This document shows, in pieces, positions 9,742 to 18,193 of a DNA stretch of 64,000 nt; position 1 is the first letter of the stretch, and every line of letters begins with the position of its first letter. The stretch is from Acidobacteriota bacterium (GTDB lineage: Bacteria; Acidobacteriota; Terriglobia; Terriglobales; Acidobacteriaceae). The notes below the pieces were generated by a model. It searched no databases and had not been told where the DNA came from. It saw only the letters and a list, made by a program, of their open reading frames with translations. Both the position numbers and the translations under genes were made by a program. Location: assembly GCA_018268855.1 (NCBI GenBank), contig JAFDVR010000008.1, forward strand, positions 186,001-250,000, in the 5' to 3' direction.

Positions 9742-11235
9742 CTATGGTGTCACACACGCCTTGCCGAGGTAAGTCTGATACTGCGTTTCAATCACGCCAA
9801 TCGCACGCGCCAGAGCGATCTTCGCCTGGTTGTATTGGAACAGTGACGCGATCAGCTTCGCCTGCGCATCGGCCAACGTGGCCTGCGCCTGCACTACCGG
9901 CAGATCGTCTTCCACGCCCGCATGGTAGCGGTCCTGCGTCTGCAGCAGCGCTTCCTGCGCAAGCTCCACGTTGGAACGCGCCACGCGCGCCAGTTCGCGG
10001 TACGAATCCACATCCAGCTTGGCTGAACGGATCTGCTCTTCCATATCCACACGCAGGCCGCGGATGCGGTCGTTCAATGCGTGAATCTGCGCATCGGCCA
10101 TCTGCTTGTCACCCTGGATACGGGCCTCTTCAAAAATAGGAAAATCCAGCCCTGCCTGTGCCGTAAAGACGCCGTGGTACAGCCCCTTCGTCTCACCCAG
10201 CACGCCGTAGAATCCACTCACGCGCAGCACCGGCAAACGCTCATACGCCACCGCCTTGCGCTGCAACACCGCAGTGCGAAGCTGCGACTCCAGACTCAGT
10301 AAATCCTTGCGGCGGACCTCCGCCACCTTCATTGCCTGGTCCAGCGGAAGCTGCTCGATCTCCGCGTAAGGGATCGCATCACTCAACTCCAGCTCCTGGT
10401 CGGCAGGCAGTCCCATCGCACGCGCCAGCGCAATCTTGTCGCGCGCAAAATCCGCCTGCGCCGACACCAGCTCCTGCTCGCGCGTCTGCATCTCCACACG
10501 CGATCGCAGATAGTCGAGGTTCGTTCCCACACCAGCCTCGTGCGACTCGCGCGACTGCCGCGTCAACTCCGTGTCCGACTTCAACTGCGCTTCCGCATTG
10601 CGGATCGCTTCCACATCCGCCAGCGTGCGCAGATACTGCGTCGCCACGCGCTGCACCACATCGCCGCGGTTCAGCAGATAGTTGTAGTTCACCGTTGCAG
10701 CAGCAGACTTCGACGCCTTGAAAACTTCAAACGCAGGCAGATTAAAAAGCGACTGCGAAAGGTTCACCTGCGCGCTCGTGGTGTCGTACTTCACAATCGT
10801 GTGCAGCACCACACCAGGAGGCAGCAAAGGAGCCACCGTCGACGGATCGAAACCCATCGCAGCAAGGTTCACTTCCTGTGTGGAAGTCTGCGCATGAAAC
10901 GACAGAGAAGGGATGAGCGCATTCAGCGCCGTCAGTTGCAGCCCGCCAATCGCACGCACATTCTGCTTTTGGATCTTGATGGAGGTGCTGTTCTCCAATG
11001 CGTAGCGCACCGCATCATCCAGCGAAATGCGCAACGGCGTAGGTCCAGGGCGAGGCACATCGTACTTGCCGATGTGGGCTACGGGGCCAAGCTGAAAAGT
11101 TGGCGCGGCGGCAGCCGTCTGTGCTGTCTGTGGCTGCGGAGCATTGGGCAACGCATCGCTCGCGTGCATGCTCAGAGCTATGCCCAGCGCCGCGATCACC
11201 GCTCCATGCTTTTTCAGTAAACCAGTACCCGTCAA
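9742..11235 (-). CDS. TolC-family outer membrane efflux protein
   Basis: 497 residues with an N-terminal signal sequence (VIAALGIALSMHASDA). Two outer-membrane efflux repeats are visible: the first with LDDAVRYALENST and LSQSLFN, the second with QAGLDFPIFEEARI and QDRYHAGVEDDLPVVQAQATLADAQ, each with long coiled-coil stretches that build the periplasmic channel. Probably forms the outer-membrane exit duct for the MFS pump encoded 7 nt downstream. The start is TTG at 11235, with GGAGG 13 nt upstream and AAGGAAAG closer; no in-frame ATG fits the signal peptide. It diverges from the thioredoxin gene across 145 bp. Confidence 0.9.
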   Translation of the reverse strand: MTGTGLLKKHGAVIAALGIALSMHASDALPNAPQPQTAQTAAAAPTFQLGPVAHIGKYDVPRPGPTPLRISLDDAVRYALENSTSIKIQKQNVRAIGGLQLTALNALIPSLSFHAQTSTQEVNLAAMGFDPSTVAPLLPPGVVLHTIVKYDTTSAQVNLSQSLFNLPAFEVFKASKSAAATVNYNYLLNRGDVVQRVATQYLRTLADVEAIRNAEAQLKSDTELTRQSRESHEAGVGTNLDYLRSRVEMQTREQELVSAQADFARDKIALARAMGLPADQELELSDAIPYAEIEQLPLDQAMKVAEVRRKDLLSLESQLRTAVLQRKAVAYERLPVLRVSGFYGVLGETKGLYHGVFTAQAGLDFPIFEEARIQGDKQMADAQIHALNDRIRGLRVDMEEQIRSAKLDVDSYRELARVARSNVELAQEALLQTQDRYHAGVEDDLPVVQAQATLADAQAKLIASLFQYNQAKIALARAIGVIETQYQTYLGKACVTP

Positions 11236-11380
11236 AGTTCTTTCCTTACCTCCGTTAGATTACGGCGGCGGCAGTGGCGATGCGAAAATTTGCCCGAAAC
11301 ACTTTCTTTCCGGCTGCGTCTAGAATGAGAAGGACGATCCCGAGCGCGCCTCTGGTTGGCCGCCGCAGGAAGGATAAGGA

Positions 11381-12019
11381 ATGAAAACACGGCTCTTCGC
11401 CGCTCTTTTGGCCGCATTTGCACTGACCGCAATCGCGCAGCAACCCACGCAATTTCAAGACACCTCCATGCTCAAGCCCCCCGCAGGCGCCAAGGTTGCC
11501 GTGGTGGAGTTCGAAGACCTCGAGTGTCCTGCCTGCGCCAATGCGGCCCCTATCGTGCATCGTGCGGTAGAGCAATACCACATTCCGCTCGTCCGTTACG
11601 ATTTTCCACTCAAGGCACACGTCTGGAGTTTCGACGCTGCCGTCTACGCGCGTTGGATGCAGGAGAAGGTGAACCCTTCTGTCGCCGATCAGTATCGTGC
11701 GGCAGTCTTTGCCAATCAGATGTCCATTGCGAGCAAAGACGATCTCGCCCACGCTACGCGCAAGTTTCTAGCCGATCGCAAGATCCAGATGCCGTTTCAA
11801 GTGGACCCCACCGGCGCACTCGCCAATAAGGTGCGCGCTGACTACGCTCTGGGCGAGAAGCTCGGCATACAGCACACGCCCACGATCGTCGTCGTAACGC
11901 AGAACCATTACGACGAACTCACCGGTGACCCAAATCAGATTTACGGCAAGATTGAAGCGGCACTGGCTGCTACCAGGTCCTCCACCTCACCTGTAAAGAA
12001 ATCCGCAACAAAGAAGTAA
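11381..12019 (+). CDS. Secreted DsbA-family thioredoxin-fold protein
   Basis: 212 residues with a signal peptide (RLFAALLAAFALTAIAQ). Active-site motif CPAC (Cys49-Cys52) in a thioredoxin fold, and a cis-proline candidate in QHTPTIVV. Fits periplasmic disulfide oxidoreductases of the DsbA/thioredoxin_4 type. The CPAC dipeptide differs from the CPHC of E. coli DsbA, so oxidase versus isomerase role is open. The lysine/serine-rich C-terminal tail (SSTSPVKKSATKK) looks unstructured. Followed by a hairpin terminator. No DsbB-like partner is seen nearby. Confidence 0.88.
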   Translation: MKTRLFAALLAAFALTAIAQQPTQFQDTSMLKPPAGAKVAVVEFEDLECPACANAAPIVHRAVEQYHIPLVRYDFPLKAHVWSFDAAVYARWMQEKVNPSVADQYRAAVFANQMSIASKDDLAHATRKFLADRKIQMPFQVDPTGALANKVRADYALGEKLGIQHTPTIVVVTQNHYDELTGDPNQIYGKIEAALAATRSSTSPVKKSATKK

Positions 12020-12042
12020 AAGAACAAATAATCTCAATAAGG

Positions 12043-12066
12043 ACGGAGCGGTTTCGGCTGCTCCGT
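12043..12066 (+). terminator. Hairpin terminator after the DsbA-like gene
   Basis: Stem ACGGAGC / GCTCCGT with a 10-nt loop, followed by TTTC, starting 24 nt after the stop codon. Confidence 0.65.
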
Positions 12067-12096
12067 TTTCATTTGTCGCATCCTACGTTTGGATTC

Positions 12097-13407
12097 ATGC
12101 TGTCTCATACCGCACTCTCGGCACTCCGCACGCTTGCTTTGCTGGCGTGCGTCATCTGCTGCGCTCCCGCACTCCACGCCTACTCCGTGCTCACGCATGA
12201 AGAAGTAGTGGATATGGCATGGAAGGATTACATGGTCCCTCTCCTGCGCGAGCGGTATCCGGGACTCACTCAAGAACAGATTCGTGAAGCGCACAGTTAC
12301 GCTTACGGCGGTTCGCTCATTCAGGACCTCGGCTACTATCCCTTCGGCAACCGCTTCTTCTCCGACATGCTGCACTATGTGCGCACAGGAGACTTCGTGG
12401 AAGCGCTGCTTCGTGACGCAACCAACGCCGACGAACTCGCCTTTGCTCTCGGCGCGCTGGCGCACTACACATCCGACACTGTCGGACATCCCTACGTAAA
12501 CCATCTCGTTGCGCTTCAGTTCCCGCGCCTGGAAAAGAAATTCGGCGATCCCATCACCTATGAACAGAGCAAGTCCGCGCACATCCGCACCGAATTTGGT
12601 CTGGACGTTGCTGGGGTAGCCAAAGGCTTTTATACACAGGAGGCTTATCGCGACTTTGTCGGCTTCAACGTCGCGCGGCCATTGTTGGATCGCGCCTTCG
12701 AAGAGACCTACGGCCTGCGTGTCGCTGACCTGCTCCACGACGAAGACCACGCTATTCGCACCTATCGCTGGGCTGTCTGCGAACTCATTCCCCGAGTGAC
12801 CAAGTCAGCCGCCAAACATTACGCAGACGACATCGAAAAGGCTCATCCTGGCTACGACCGTAAAAAATTTCAATACCGCATGAGCCGCACAGAATTTGAA
12901 AAGAACTGGAAAGGCACCTACCAGCGGCCCGGATGGAAGACACGCTTCCTCGCATTCTTGGTTAAGGTCCTCCCAAAGATCGGTCCACTCAAGATTCTGA
13001 AGGCCAGAGTGCCGGACGCCGATCAGCAGACGCTCTACTTCCGCAGCGTGAATGAGACAACCGACCATCTCATTGCCTCCACCAAAACTCTCCGCAAGGG
13101 AGCCTCAGCCCCACCGCTCTCTGAGATCAATCTGGACACCGGCAAACCTACCGCTGCCGGACAATACGATCTCTCCGACGCCACCTACGCCGACCTTCTC
13201 GATCGCATCGTGGAACTCGGCAAGACCGAGCCCAACCGTGTGCCGATGGAGTTGCGCGCCAACTTGCAGAGATATTTTGCAGGCGCACCAAAACTCATTC
13301 CGGCAAAGGACAAAACTTTACGGAAGAAAATGCAGGATGGAGAAATCGCCACACGGCTCGAATTGCTCAAGCAAATGCCTACAGTTTCAGTTGCGAAATC
13401 AAACTAA
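12097..13407 (+). CDS. Secreted zinc-dependent phospholipase C-like protein
   Basis: 436 residues. ATG at 12097 gives a clean signal peptide (about 28 residues ending in PALHA); a TTG 24 bp upstream would spoil it. Mature protein starts YSVLTHEEVVDMAW, followed by LIQDLGYYPFGNRFFSDMLHYV, then LGALAHYTSDTVGHPYVNH. These evenly spaced His/Asp residues match the zinc-dependent phospholipase C/S1-P1-like fold, in which they hold a metal cluster. The family includes many secreted proteins of unproven activity. The C-terminal 150 residues are outside the recognised domain. Converges with the LprI-like gene with a 3-bp gap. Confidence 0.8.
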   Translation: MLSHTALSALRTLALLACVICCAPALHAYSVLTHEEVVDMAWKDYMVPLLRERYPGLTQEQIREAHSYAYGGSLIQDLGYYPFGNRFFSDMLHYVRTGDFVEALLRDATNADELAFALGALAHYTSDTVGHPYVNHLVALQFPRLEKKFGDPITYEQSKSAHIRTEFGLDVAGVAKGFYTQEAYRDFVGFNVARPLLDRAFEETYGLRVADLLHDEDHAIRTYRWAVCELIPRVTKSAAKHYADDIEKAHPGYDRKKFQYRMSRTEFEKNWKGTYQRPGWKTRFLAFLVKVLPKIGPLKILKARVPDADQQTLYFRSVNETTDHLIASTKTLRKGASAPPLSEINLDTGKPTAAGQYDLSDATYADLLDRIVELGKTEPNRVPMELRANLQRYFAGAPKLIPAKDKTLRKKMQDGEIATRLELLKQMPTVSVAKSN

Positions 13408-13410
13408 CTC

Positions 13411-14172
13411 TCATTCTGTTTTCGCGGAAATGCCAAGCTGGTGTCCGCACTCTCCCATATCCATACTTGCGCCGCATGCATCCAGTGATCCTATTCGTTT
13501 TTGAAATTGGTCGCGAAGACAGAGGATTGCCTGTTTCGACTTCGATGCGTTCGGAAGTCCACATCTCTGCGGAATCGTGGCAAGCCAAGTGCTCTCGTTC
13601 CCCCGAATGAGAGCACGATCGATGGCAGAAAAGCTCTTGATTAATACACCATACGAGCGCCCGAGGATGATATCGAGCCGTCCTAGTTCAGCGTCTGAGC
13701 AAATGGTCATTTCAAGTGCGGAAACCGCTTTACTACAATCGAAACTGGCGCGGGGCAAAGGCTGATCATACCGGCTAAGATGACTGGCAAAGCTGGCAGC
13801 AACGTCGACACGACAAATTGCTCCCTCCGAGAGCGACATAGTCCCCTCTTGAGACGCGTACTCCTCGGCGCATAACCGCATTTCCAATTTGTAGCGTTCC
13901 TTAGCACGAGGTGTGAGCCGCCTGATAAAAGATGCCTCGCACTTCTTCACAACAATCGCTCCCGGTTCCAAGTCGGCACTAGAACCCCAGACACATTGGT
14001 GAAAGACATGCTGCGCTTCTTTGCATGTATGCGCCGCTGTCACTGCAGCGATATAAGCATGGAACGACTTTTCACCTGGCGGAAGACATGCATCCTGCCC
14101 AAGTAAAGGCATCGTCATAACAGCTAAGATTGAGAATAAAATTCCACGCACACGCATTCTGCGCGTCATCAT
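13411..14172 (-). CDS. Secreted LprI/DUF1311-like protein
   Basis: 253 residues from the ATG at 14172. Signal peptide around ILFSILAVMTMPLLGQ. The C-terminal part has the pattern FDCSKAVSALEMTICSDAELGRLD, then WLATIPQRCG and ILCLRDQFQKRI, which matches the four-cysteine LprI/DUF1311 domain found in lysozyme inhibitors and related secreted proteins. The N-terminal half has further paired cysteines and no match I recognise. The chosen start lies 10 nt after the radical SAM stop, so the two genes probably form an operon; upstream in-frame ATGs would overlap that gene. Base composition is a little lower in GC than its neighbours. Function is inferred only from the domain. Confidence 0.72.
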   Translation of the reverse strand: MMTRRMRVRGILFSILAVMTMPLLGQDACLPPGEKSFHAYIAAVTAAHTCKEAQHVFHQCVWGSSADLEPGAIVVKKCEASFIRRLTPRAKERYKLEMRLCAEEYASQEGTMSLSEGAICRVDVAASFASHLSRYDQPLPRASFDCSKAVSALEMTICSDAELGRLDIILGRSYGVLIKSFSAIDRALIRGNESTWLATIPQRCGLPNASKSKQAILCLRDQFQKRIGSLDACGASMDMGECGHQLGISAKTE

Positions 14173-14182
14173 ACAGCGCCGA

Positions 14183-15241
14183 CTACTGAATTTGTACCAG
14201 TTCGCCATGCCCCGCATGCGCATTCGGCGGCGTCACCTGGCTCGTTTGCGGCGCGCGCCAGTGATCGATGTAGCTCACCTGATGTACGCAGGAGATGGTG
14301 CAGTTGGGCGCGCAACCCTTTTCGGTAAGAAACTCGCGCTTTACGTCTGCCGTGGTGTAGTTTGCCAGCGGTGTGCCGGGATAGCCGCGCTGCTGCGAGC
14401 AGTAATGCACCAGCCCGTTTTCGCAGATGTACAGATACCGGCCACCCGCGCGGCAACGCCAGTCATTCGGCAGGCCGTTGGCAATCTGTTCCTGAAATTT
14501 GTTGAAGCGCGAATAGCTGCGGCGTGTCAGCTTGCGGACACGGTCCCACACGCTGCGCTCTTCGCCACCTAGCGGCTTCAACTGGCCTGAGCCGTCGTGA
14601 ATGATGCCGATGGTCGAAGAAAATCCCAACGACAGGGCGCGCGTAGACACCACATACGCATCCTGCGGATTGGGAATACCACCGCCCACAACAGAGTTGA
14701 TATTTACGTGAAAGTCTGCAAATTCGGCCAGCCAGATGAGCCGCTGGTCCAGTACCTTGAGGCTCTTTTTGCTCACATCGTCGGGCATCACATTGTCGAT
14801 GGAGATCTGCATGTGGTCCAGACCGGCCTTGTTCAACCGCTGGATACGTTCCTTGTTCAGCAGATATCCGTTCGTGATCATGCCGGCAATCGCGCCCGTC
14901 TTGCGGATGCGCGCAATCACGCGGTCGAGCTCAGGGTGCAGCAGAGGTTCGCCACCCGAAATGGTAATGACCGATGTACCCAACCGTCCCAGATGGTCAA
15001 TGCGGCGCTCCATCTCTTCAATCGGCACCGGGTCGGAGTGGTCGTCGTACTCATTGCAGTAGGTGCAGGCCAGATTGCAGCGGCGCATCGGCACAATCTG
15101 CGCCATGTACGGATGCCCCGTCGACAGCACTGCGGAGGCGATCGAACCCAGTTCGCGCAACCGGCGCGTGGCTGCACGCACACGGCGGCGGAGAGGCATC
15201 GAGCGTTGGGCTGGCGGAAGAATAATGGATGCGGCAGACAT
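14183..15241 (-). CDS. Radical SAM protein with C-terminal cysteine cluster
   Basis: 352 residues. The CNLACTYC segment gives the CxxxCxxC cluster (Cys55, Cys59, Cys62) that holds the SAM-cleaving 4Fe-4S centre, followed by the SAM-binding ISGGEPLL motif. The C-terminal third has CRAGGRYLYICENGLVHYCSQQ and CAPNCTISC, which looks like a SPASM-type auxiliary cluster region. Such enzymes modify peptides, lipids or cofactors. No precursor peptide is obvious nearby, and it is not a convincing sulfatase-maturating enzyme. Transcribed with the downstream LprI-like gene; diverges from the PAS kinase across 46 bp. Confidence 0.85.
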   Translation of the reverse strand: MSAASIILPPAQRSMPLRRRVRAATRRLRELGSIASAVLSTGHPYMAQIVPMRRCNLACTYCNEYDDHSDPVPIEEMERRIDHLGRLGTSVITISGGEPLLHPELDRVIARIRKTGAIAGMITNGYLLNKERIQRLNKAGLDHMQISIDNVMPDDVSKKSLKVLDQRLIWLAEFADFHVNINSVVGGGIPNPQDAYVVSTRALSLGFSSTIGIIHDGSGQLKPLGGEERSVWDRVRKLTRRSYSRFNKFQEQIANGLPNDWRCRAGGRYLYICENGLVHYCSQQRGYPGTPLANYTTADVKREFLTEKGCAPNCTISCVHQVSYIDHWRAPQTSQVTPPNAHAGHGELVQIQ

Positions 15242-15287
15242 GCTACTTCCAGTTTACCGGAAGCCCCGATACCATGAGTAAGCACCT

Positions 15288-17267
15288 ATGCCCCTGCCCG
15301 GCCCGATACCAGAAAACGCACCCGTTCCGGAAACCGAATCTGAACTCCGCGAACACCTGCAAGCCGTCACCGCCAGCGAACGGCGGTTGCGGCAGTTGAT
15401 GAATGCCGATCCGTTCGCCTTCCTGATCGGCACAACCGGCGGTGAAGTCCGTTACATGAATCCCGCCTTGCGCGAGATGCTTGGCTACTCCGCCGCCGAA
15501 GTGGAACGGGGCGGTGTCCGTTGGGACAAACTCACGCCGCCAGAGTTCGCCGATCGCGACCTCCAGGCAATCCAGGAACTGCAGCAGCATGGCCGCTGTC
15601 GCCTGTACGAAAAAGAATTCATCGCCCACGATGGCCGCCGCGTCCCCATCCTTCTCGGTGCCAGCGTTATCTCCGACGCGGAAGGCGGCGAAGAAGTCGC
15701 CGTATTCATCGCTGATCTCTCCGCGCTCCAGCATGCTCAAAAAGCGCTGCGCGAACGCGATGTCTCCATTGCTATCTCTGACGAGCGATCGCGGCAACTT
15801 CTGCGCGCCAATCCCTTCGGCATGACTATCGGCCGTCCCGATGGCCGCGTAGAGTACGCCAATGAATCCATGCTCCACATGCTGGGCTACACCTCTGCGG
15901 ACATCGACACTGGCAAGCTGAACTTCTGGGAAATCACCGCGCCTGAACACCTTGCGATCAGCCGCGCCGCGGTCCAGCAGGTGCTTCAGACAGGCTCCTG
16001 CCCCGCATACGAAAAGGACTACTTTCATCGCGACGGACATCGTATCTCCGTGCTCGTCGGTTCCACGCTCATTCCCAATCTCGAAGGCGGATACGACATC
16101 GCCTCCTTTATCACCGATCTCACCGAACTAAAAAAGACACAACGCGCGCTCGAAGCGAGTCAAAAACAACTCAACGAACAGTTCGCCGAACTGGAAACGC
16201 TCTACCAGACCGCACCCATCGGCCTCGCCTTCTTCGACCCAAAGGAATATCGCTACCTGCGCCTGAACGACGCGCAGGCAAAGATCGTCGGCAAACCTAA
16301 ATCCGAAATTCTCGGCAAGACGCTTACCGAAATCGCACCCATTGAAGGTTTGCGCGAACTCTTTGATTCGGTCGCTGCTGGCAAGCCTCTGGTCAACTAT
16401 CCGCTCGAAGGCGAACTGCCCGAGCGCCCCGGCGAGCACCGCCACTGGACCGTGAACTACTTTCCTGTCTTCTCACAGACAGGCGAACTCACCGGCATCA
16501 CCGCCGCCTCCCTCGAAGTCACCGATATCCATCGAGCCGAAAACGCTCTTCGAGAAAGCGAGAAGTTAGCCGCCGTAGGCCGCCTCGCCTCTTCCATCTC
16601 GCACGAGATCAACAATCCGCTGGAGGCAATCACCAACCTGCTTTACCTTGCACGTCATGAAACTGACGAGCAAAAACGCAATGAATATCTCGACACGGCG
16701 CAGCATGAGGTAGGCCGAGTTTCGCAGATCGCTACGCAGACACTGCGCTTCCATCGCCAGCCCGGTCGCCCATCCAAACTGACTGCAGGTGAACTCATCG
16801 ATCCGGTGATCGCGCTCTACGCCGGCCGGCTCGCCAACTCCGGCATCCGCATCGAGCGCCGCTACATCTCCACCACCACCTTTCGCTGCATGGAAGGTGA
16901 CATGCGCCAGGTGATGAATAACCTCATAGGCAACGCTATCGACGCCATGCGCGGCACCGGCGGCGTCCTCCACGTTCGTTCTCTGGATACCGTCGATCCT
17001 CACACCGGCCAGCCGCAGGTTCGCATCACGGTGGCCGACACTGGCTACGGCATGACGGACGAAACCAGGCGACGCGCCTTCGACCCCTTCTACACCACCA
17101 AAGGCATCAGTGGGACCGGCCTTGGCCTCTGGATATCCAAAGGAATCGTAGACAAGCACAGCGGTAAGCTGCGCGTCCGTTCCTGCCAGCAGCCAGGACA
17201 CACCGGCACCGTCTTCCATCTCTACATGCCCGTCCACTCCCCACTCTCCGACGGCCCGCACGCATAA
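15288..17267 (+). CDS. PAS-domain sensor histidine kinase (soluble)
   Basis: 659 residues without membrane segments. Three PAS domains follow each other (about 30-145, 155-285, 300-420); the first two are internal duplicates that share the AFLIG/GMTIG, LGYSAAEVE/LGYTSADID and YEKEF/YEKDY blocks. Then comes the phosphoacceptor box with His439 (SHEINNPLEAITN) and the HATPase domain with NLIGNAIDAMR, DTGYGMT and GTGLGLWIS motifs. It should sense a cytoplasmic signal and phosphorylate a response regulator, but none is encoded next to it. A second kinase of the same H-box type lies at 40.2 kb. A repeat of the GGGTGCCCCA family follows 27 nt after the stop. Confidence 0.93.
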   Translation: MPLPGPIPENAPVPETESELREHLQAVTASERRLRQLMNADPFAFLIGTTGGEVRYMNPALREMLGYSAAEVERGGVRWDKLTPPEFADRDLQAIQELQQHGRCRLYEKEFIAHDGRRVPILLGASVISDAEGGEEVAVFIADLSALQHAQKALRERDVSIAISDERSRQLLRANPFGMTIGRPDGRVEYANESMLHMLGYTSADIDTGKLNFWEITAPEHLAISRAAVQQVLQTGSCPAYEKDYFHRDGHRISVLVGSTLIPNLEGGYDIASFITDLTELKKTQRALEASQKQLNEQFAELETLYQTAPIGLAFFDPKEYRYLRLNDAQAKIVGKPKSEILGKTLTEIAPIEGLRELFDSVAAGKPLVNYPLEGELPERPGEHRHWTVNYFPVFSQTGELTGITAASLEVTDIHRAENALRESEKLAAVGRLASSISHEINNPLEAITNLLYLARHETDEQKRNEYLDTAQHEVGRVSQIATQTLRFHRQPGRPSKLTAGELIDPVIALYAGRLANSGIRIERRYISTTTFRCMEGDMRQVMNNLIGNAIDAMRGTGGVLHVRSLDTVDPHTGQPQVRITVADTGYGMTDETRRRAFDPFYTTKGISGTGLGLWISKGIVDKHSGKLRVRSCQQPGHTGTVFHLYMPVHSPLSDGPHA

Positions 17268-17293
17268 ACCTCACGCGCATAGCGTGACGTCGC

Positions 17294-17357
17294 GGCGGGT
17301 GTCCCAGCCTTTCGCGCTTTTTACGAAAGGGTGGGTTATCGCGCTGATATCGCGACC
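17294..17357 (+). repeat. 3'-end repeat, GGGTGCCCCA family, copy 1
   Basis: Reads GGGTGTCCCAGCCTTTCGCG, a short loop, then ACGAAAGGGTGGGTTATCGC and a GATATCGCGACC end. The inner arms pair imperfectly (CCTTTCG / CGAAAGG). Located 27 nt after a + strand stop and read in the same direction as that gene. Confidence 0.7.
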
Positions 17358-17397
17358 GAAGCACACCACTCGCGGTATGCTGGTGCCGCCAGCAAAC

Positions 17398-18063
17398 ATG
17401 ACCATCCTCCGCACCCTACTCCTCACCACACTTCTCCCCCTCTCCGCACACGCGGCGGACAAGTCCTGCTGCGGCAAAATCACTCCTGAAGGCCATCGCC
17501 TCACCGCCGCCATCGACAGCTTTGACGTGGAGCACCACTGGCTCTCCGGCTCGCGCATCGAGTGGCTCTCCGGCGACCCGCTCCCGAACAATCCCAAAGG
17601 CACCACGCACTGCTCCGCCTACACCGCCGCAGCCGCCTACCGCCTGCAGATTTATCTTCTCCGACCGCCAGACCACGGCCAGTACCGCCTCTCCAACGCG
17701 CAGGGCCACTGGCTCGACTCCGACGAAGGCCGAAAAGCCGGATGGAAAGCCATCTCCACACCAGCCGAAGCGCAGACGCTTGCCAATCGAGGCTGGCTGG
17801 TGCTTGTAACCTACATCAATCCGCACGAAGAAAACCCCGGCCATCTCGCCGTCCTCCGTCCGGCGGAAAAGACCGAAGCGCAACTCGCTGAAGAAGGGCC
17901 GCAGGTCTCCCAATCCGGATGGACGAACCGCAACGACTGGCCTGCGGCCAAGTCGTTCACACGCCATCCCGGCGCATGGCCCAGCAACATCCGCTACTAC
18001 GCGCACGTCGTGGATTGGTCGAAGATACCTGCACCGCCAGCAGCAAACGCCACAAACAAGTAA
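17398..18063 (+). CDS. Secreted protein of unknown function, possible cysteine hydrolase
   Basis: 221 residues from the ATG at 17398, which gives a 19-residue signal peptide ending in SAHA; a further ATG at 17377 is possible, and longer frames would run into the repeat. After a CC pair (Cys23-Cys24) the protein has THCSAYTAAAAYRLQ with Cys72 at the head of a helix, and later GHLAVLRP with His149. The Cys-helix followed about 75 residues later by a His on a strand resembles NlpC/P60- or CHAP-type cysteine hydrolases, which cut peptidoglycan peptides. This is a resemblance in layout only; no confident family match is claimed. Confidence 0.65.
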   Translation: MTILRTLLLTTLLPLSAHAADKSCCGKITPEGHRLTAAIDSFDVEHHWLSGSRIEWLSGDPLPNNPKGTTHCSAYTAAAAYRLQIYLLRPPDHGQYRLSNAQGHWLDSDEGRKAGWKAISTPAEAQTLANRGWLVLVTYINPHEENPGHLAVLRPAEKTEAQLAEEGPQVSQSGWTNRNDWPAAKSFTRHPGAWPSNIRYYAHVVDWSKIPAPPAANATNK

Positions 18064-18193
18064 AATAAACAGAATGGGCTGAGGGCCTGTGCGATGCGGA
18101 TTGAACCCCGTCCGTGCTGCCGCCTGCGACTGCCATGCAGTTGCATTCTTTTAGCCGTGGCCCAAACACCTTTGAAGGAAACAGCAAAACACA

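Noticed and set aside
14183..15241. Radical SAM protein as a maturase for the two sulfatases
   Set aside because: The sequence lacks a convincing match to anaerobic sulfatase-maturating enzymes, and it is not adjacent to either sulfatase.
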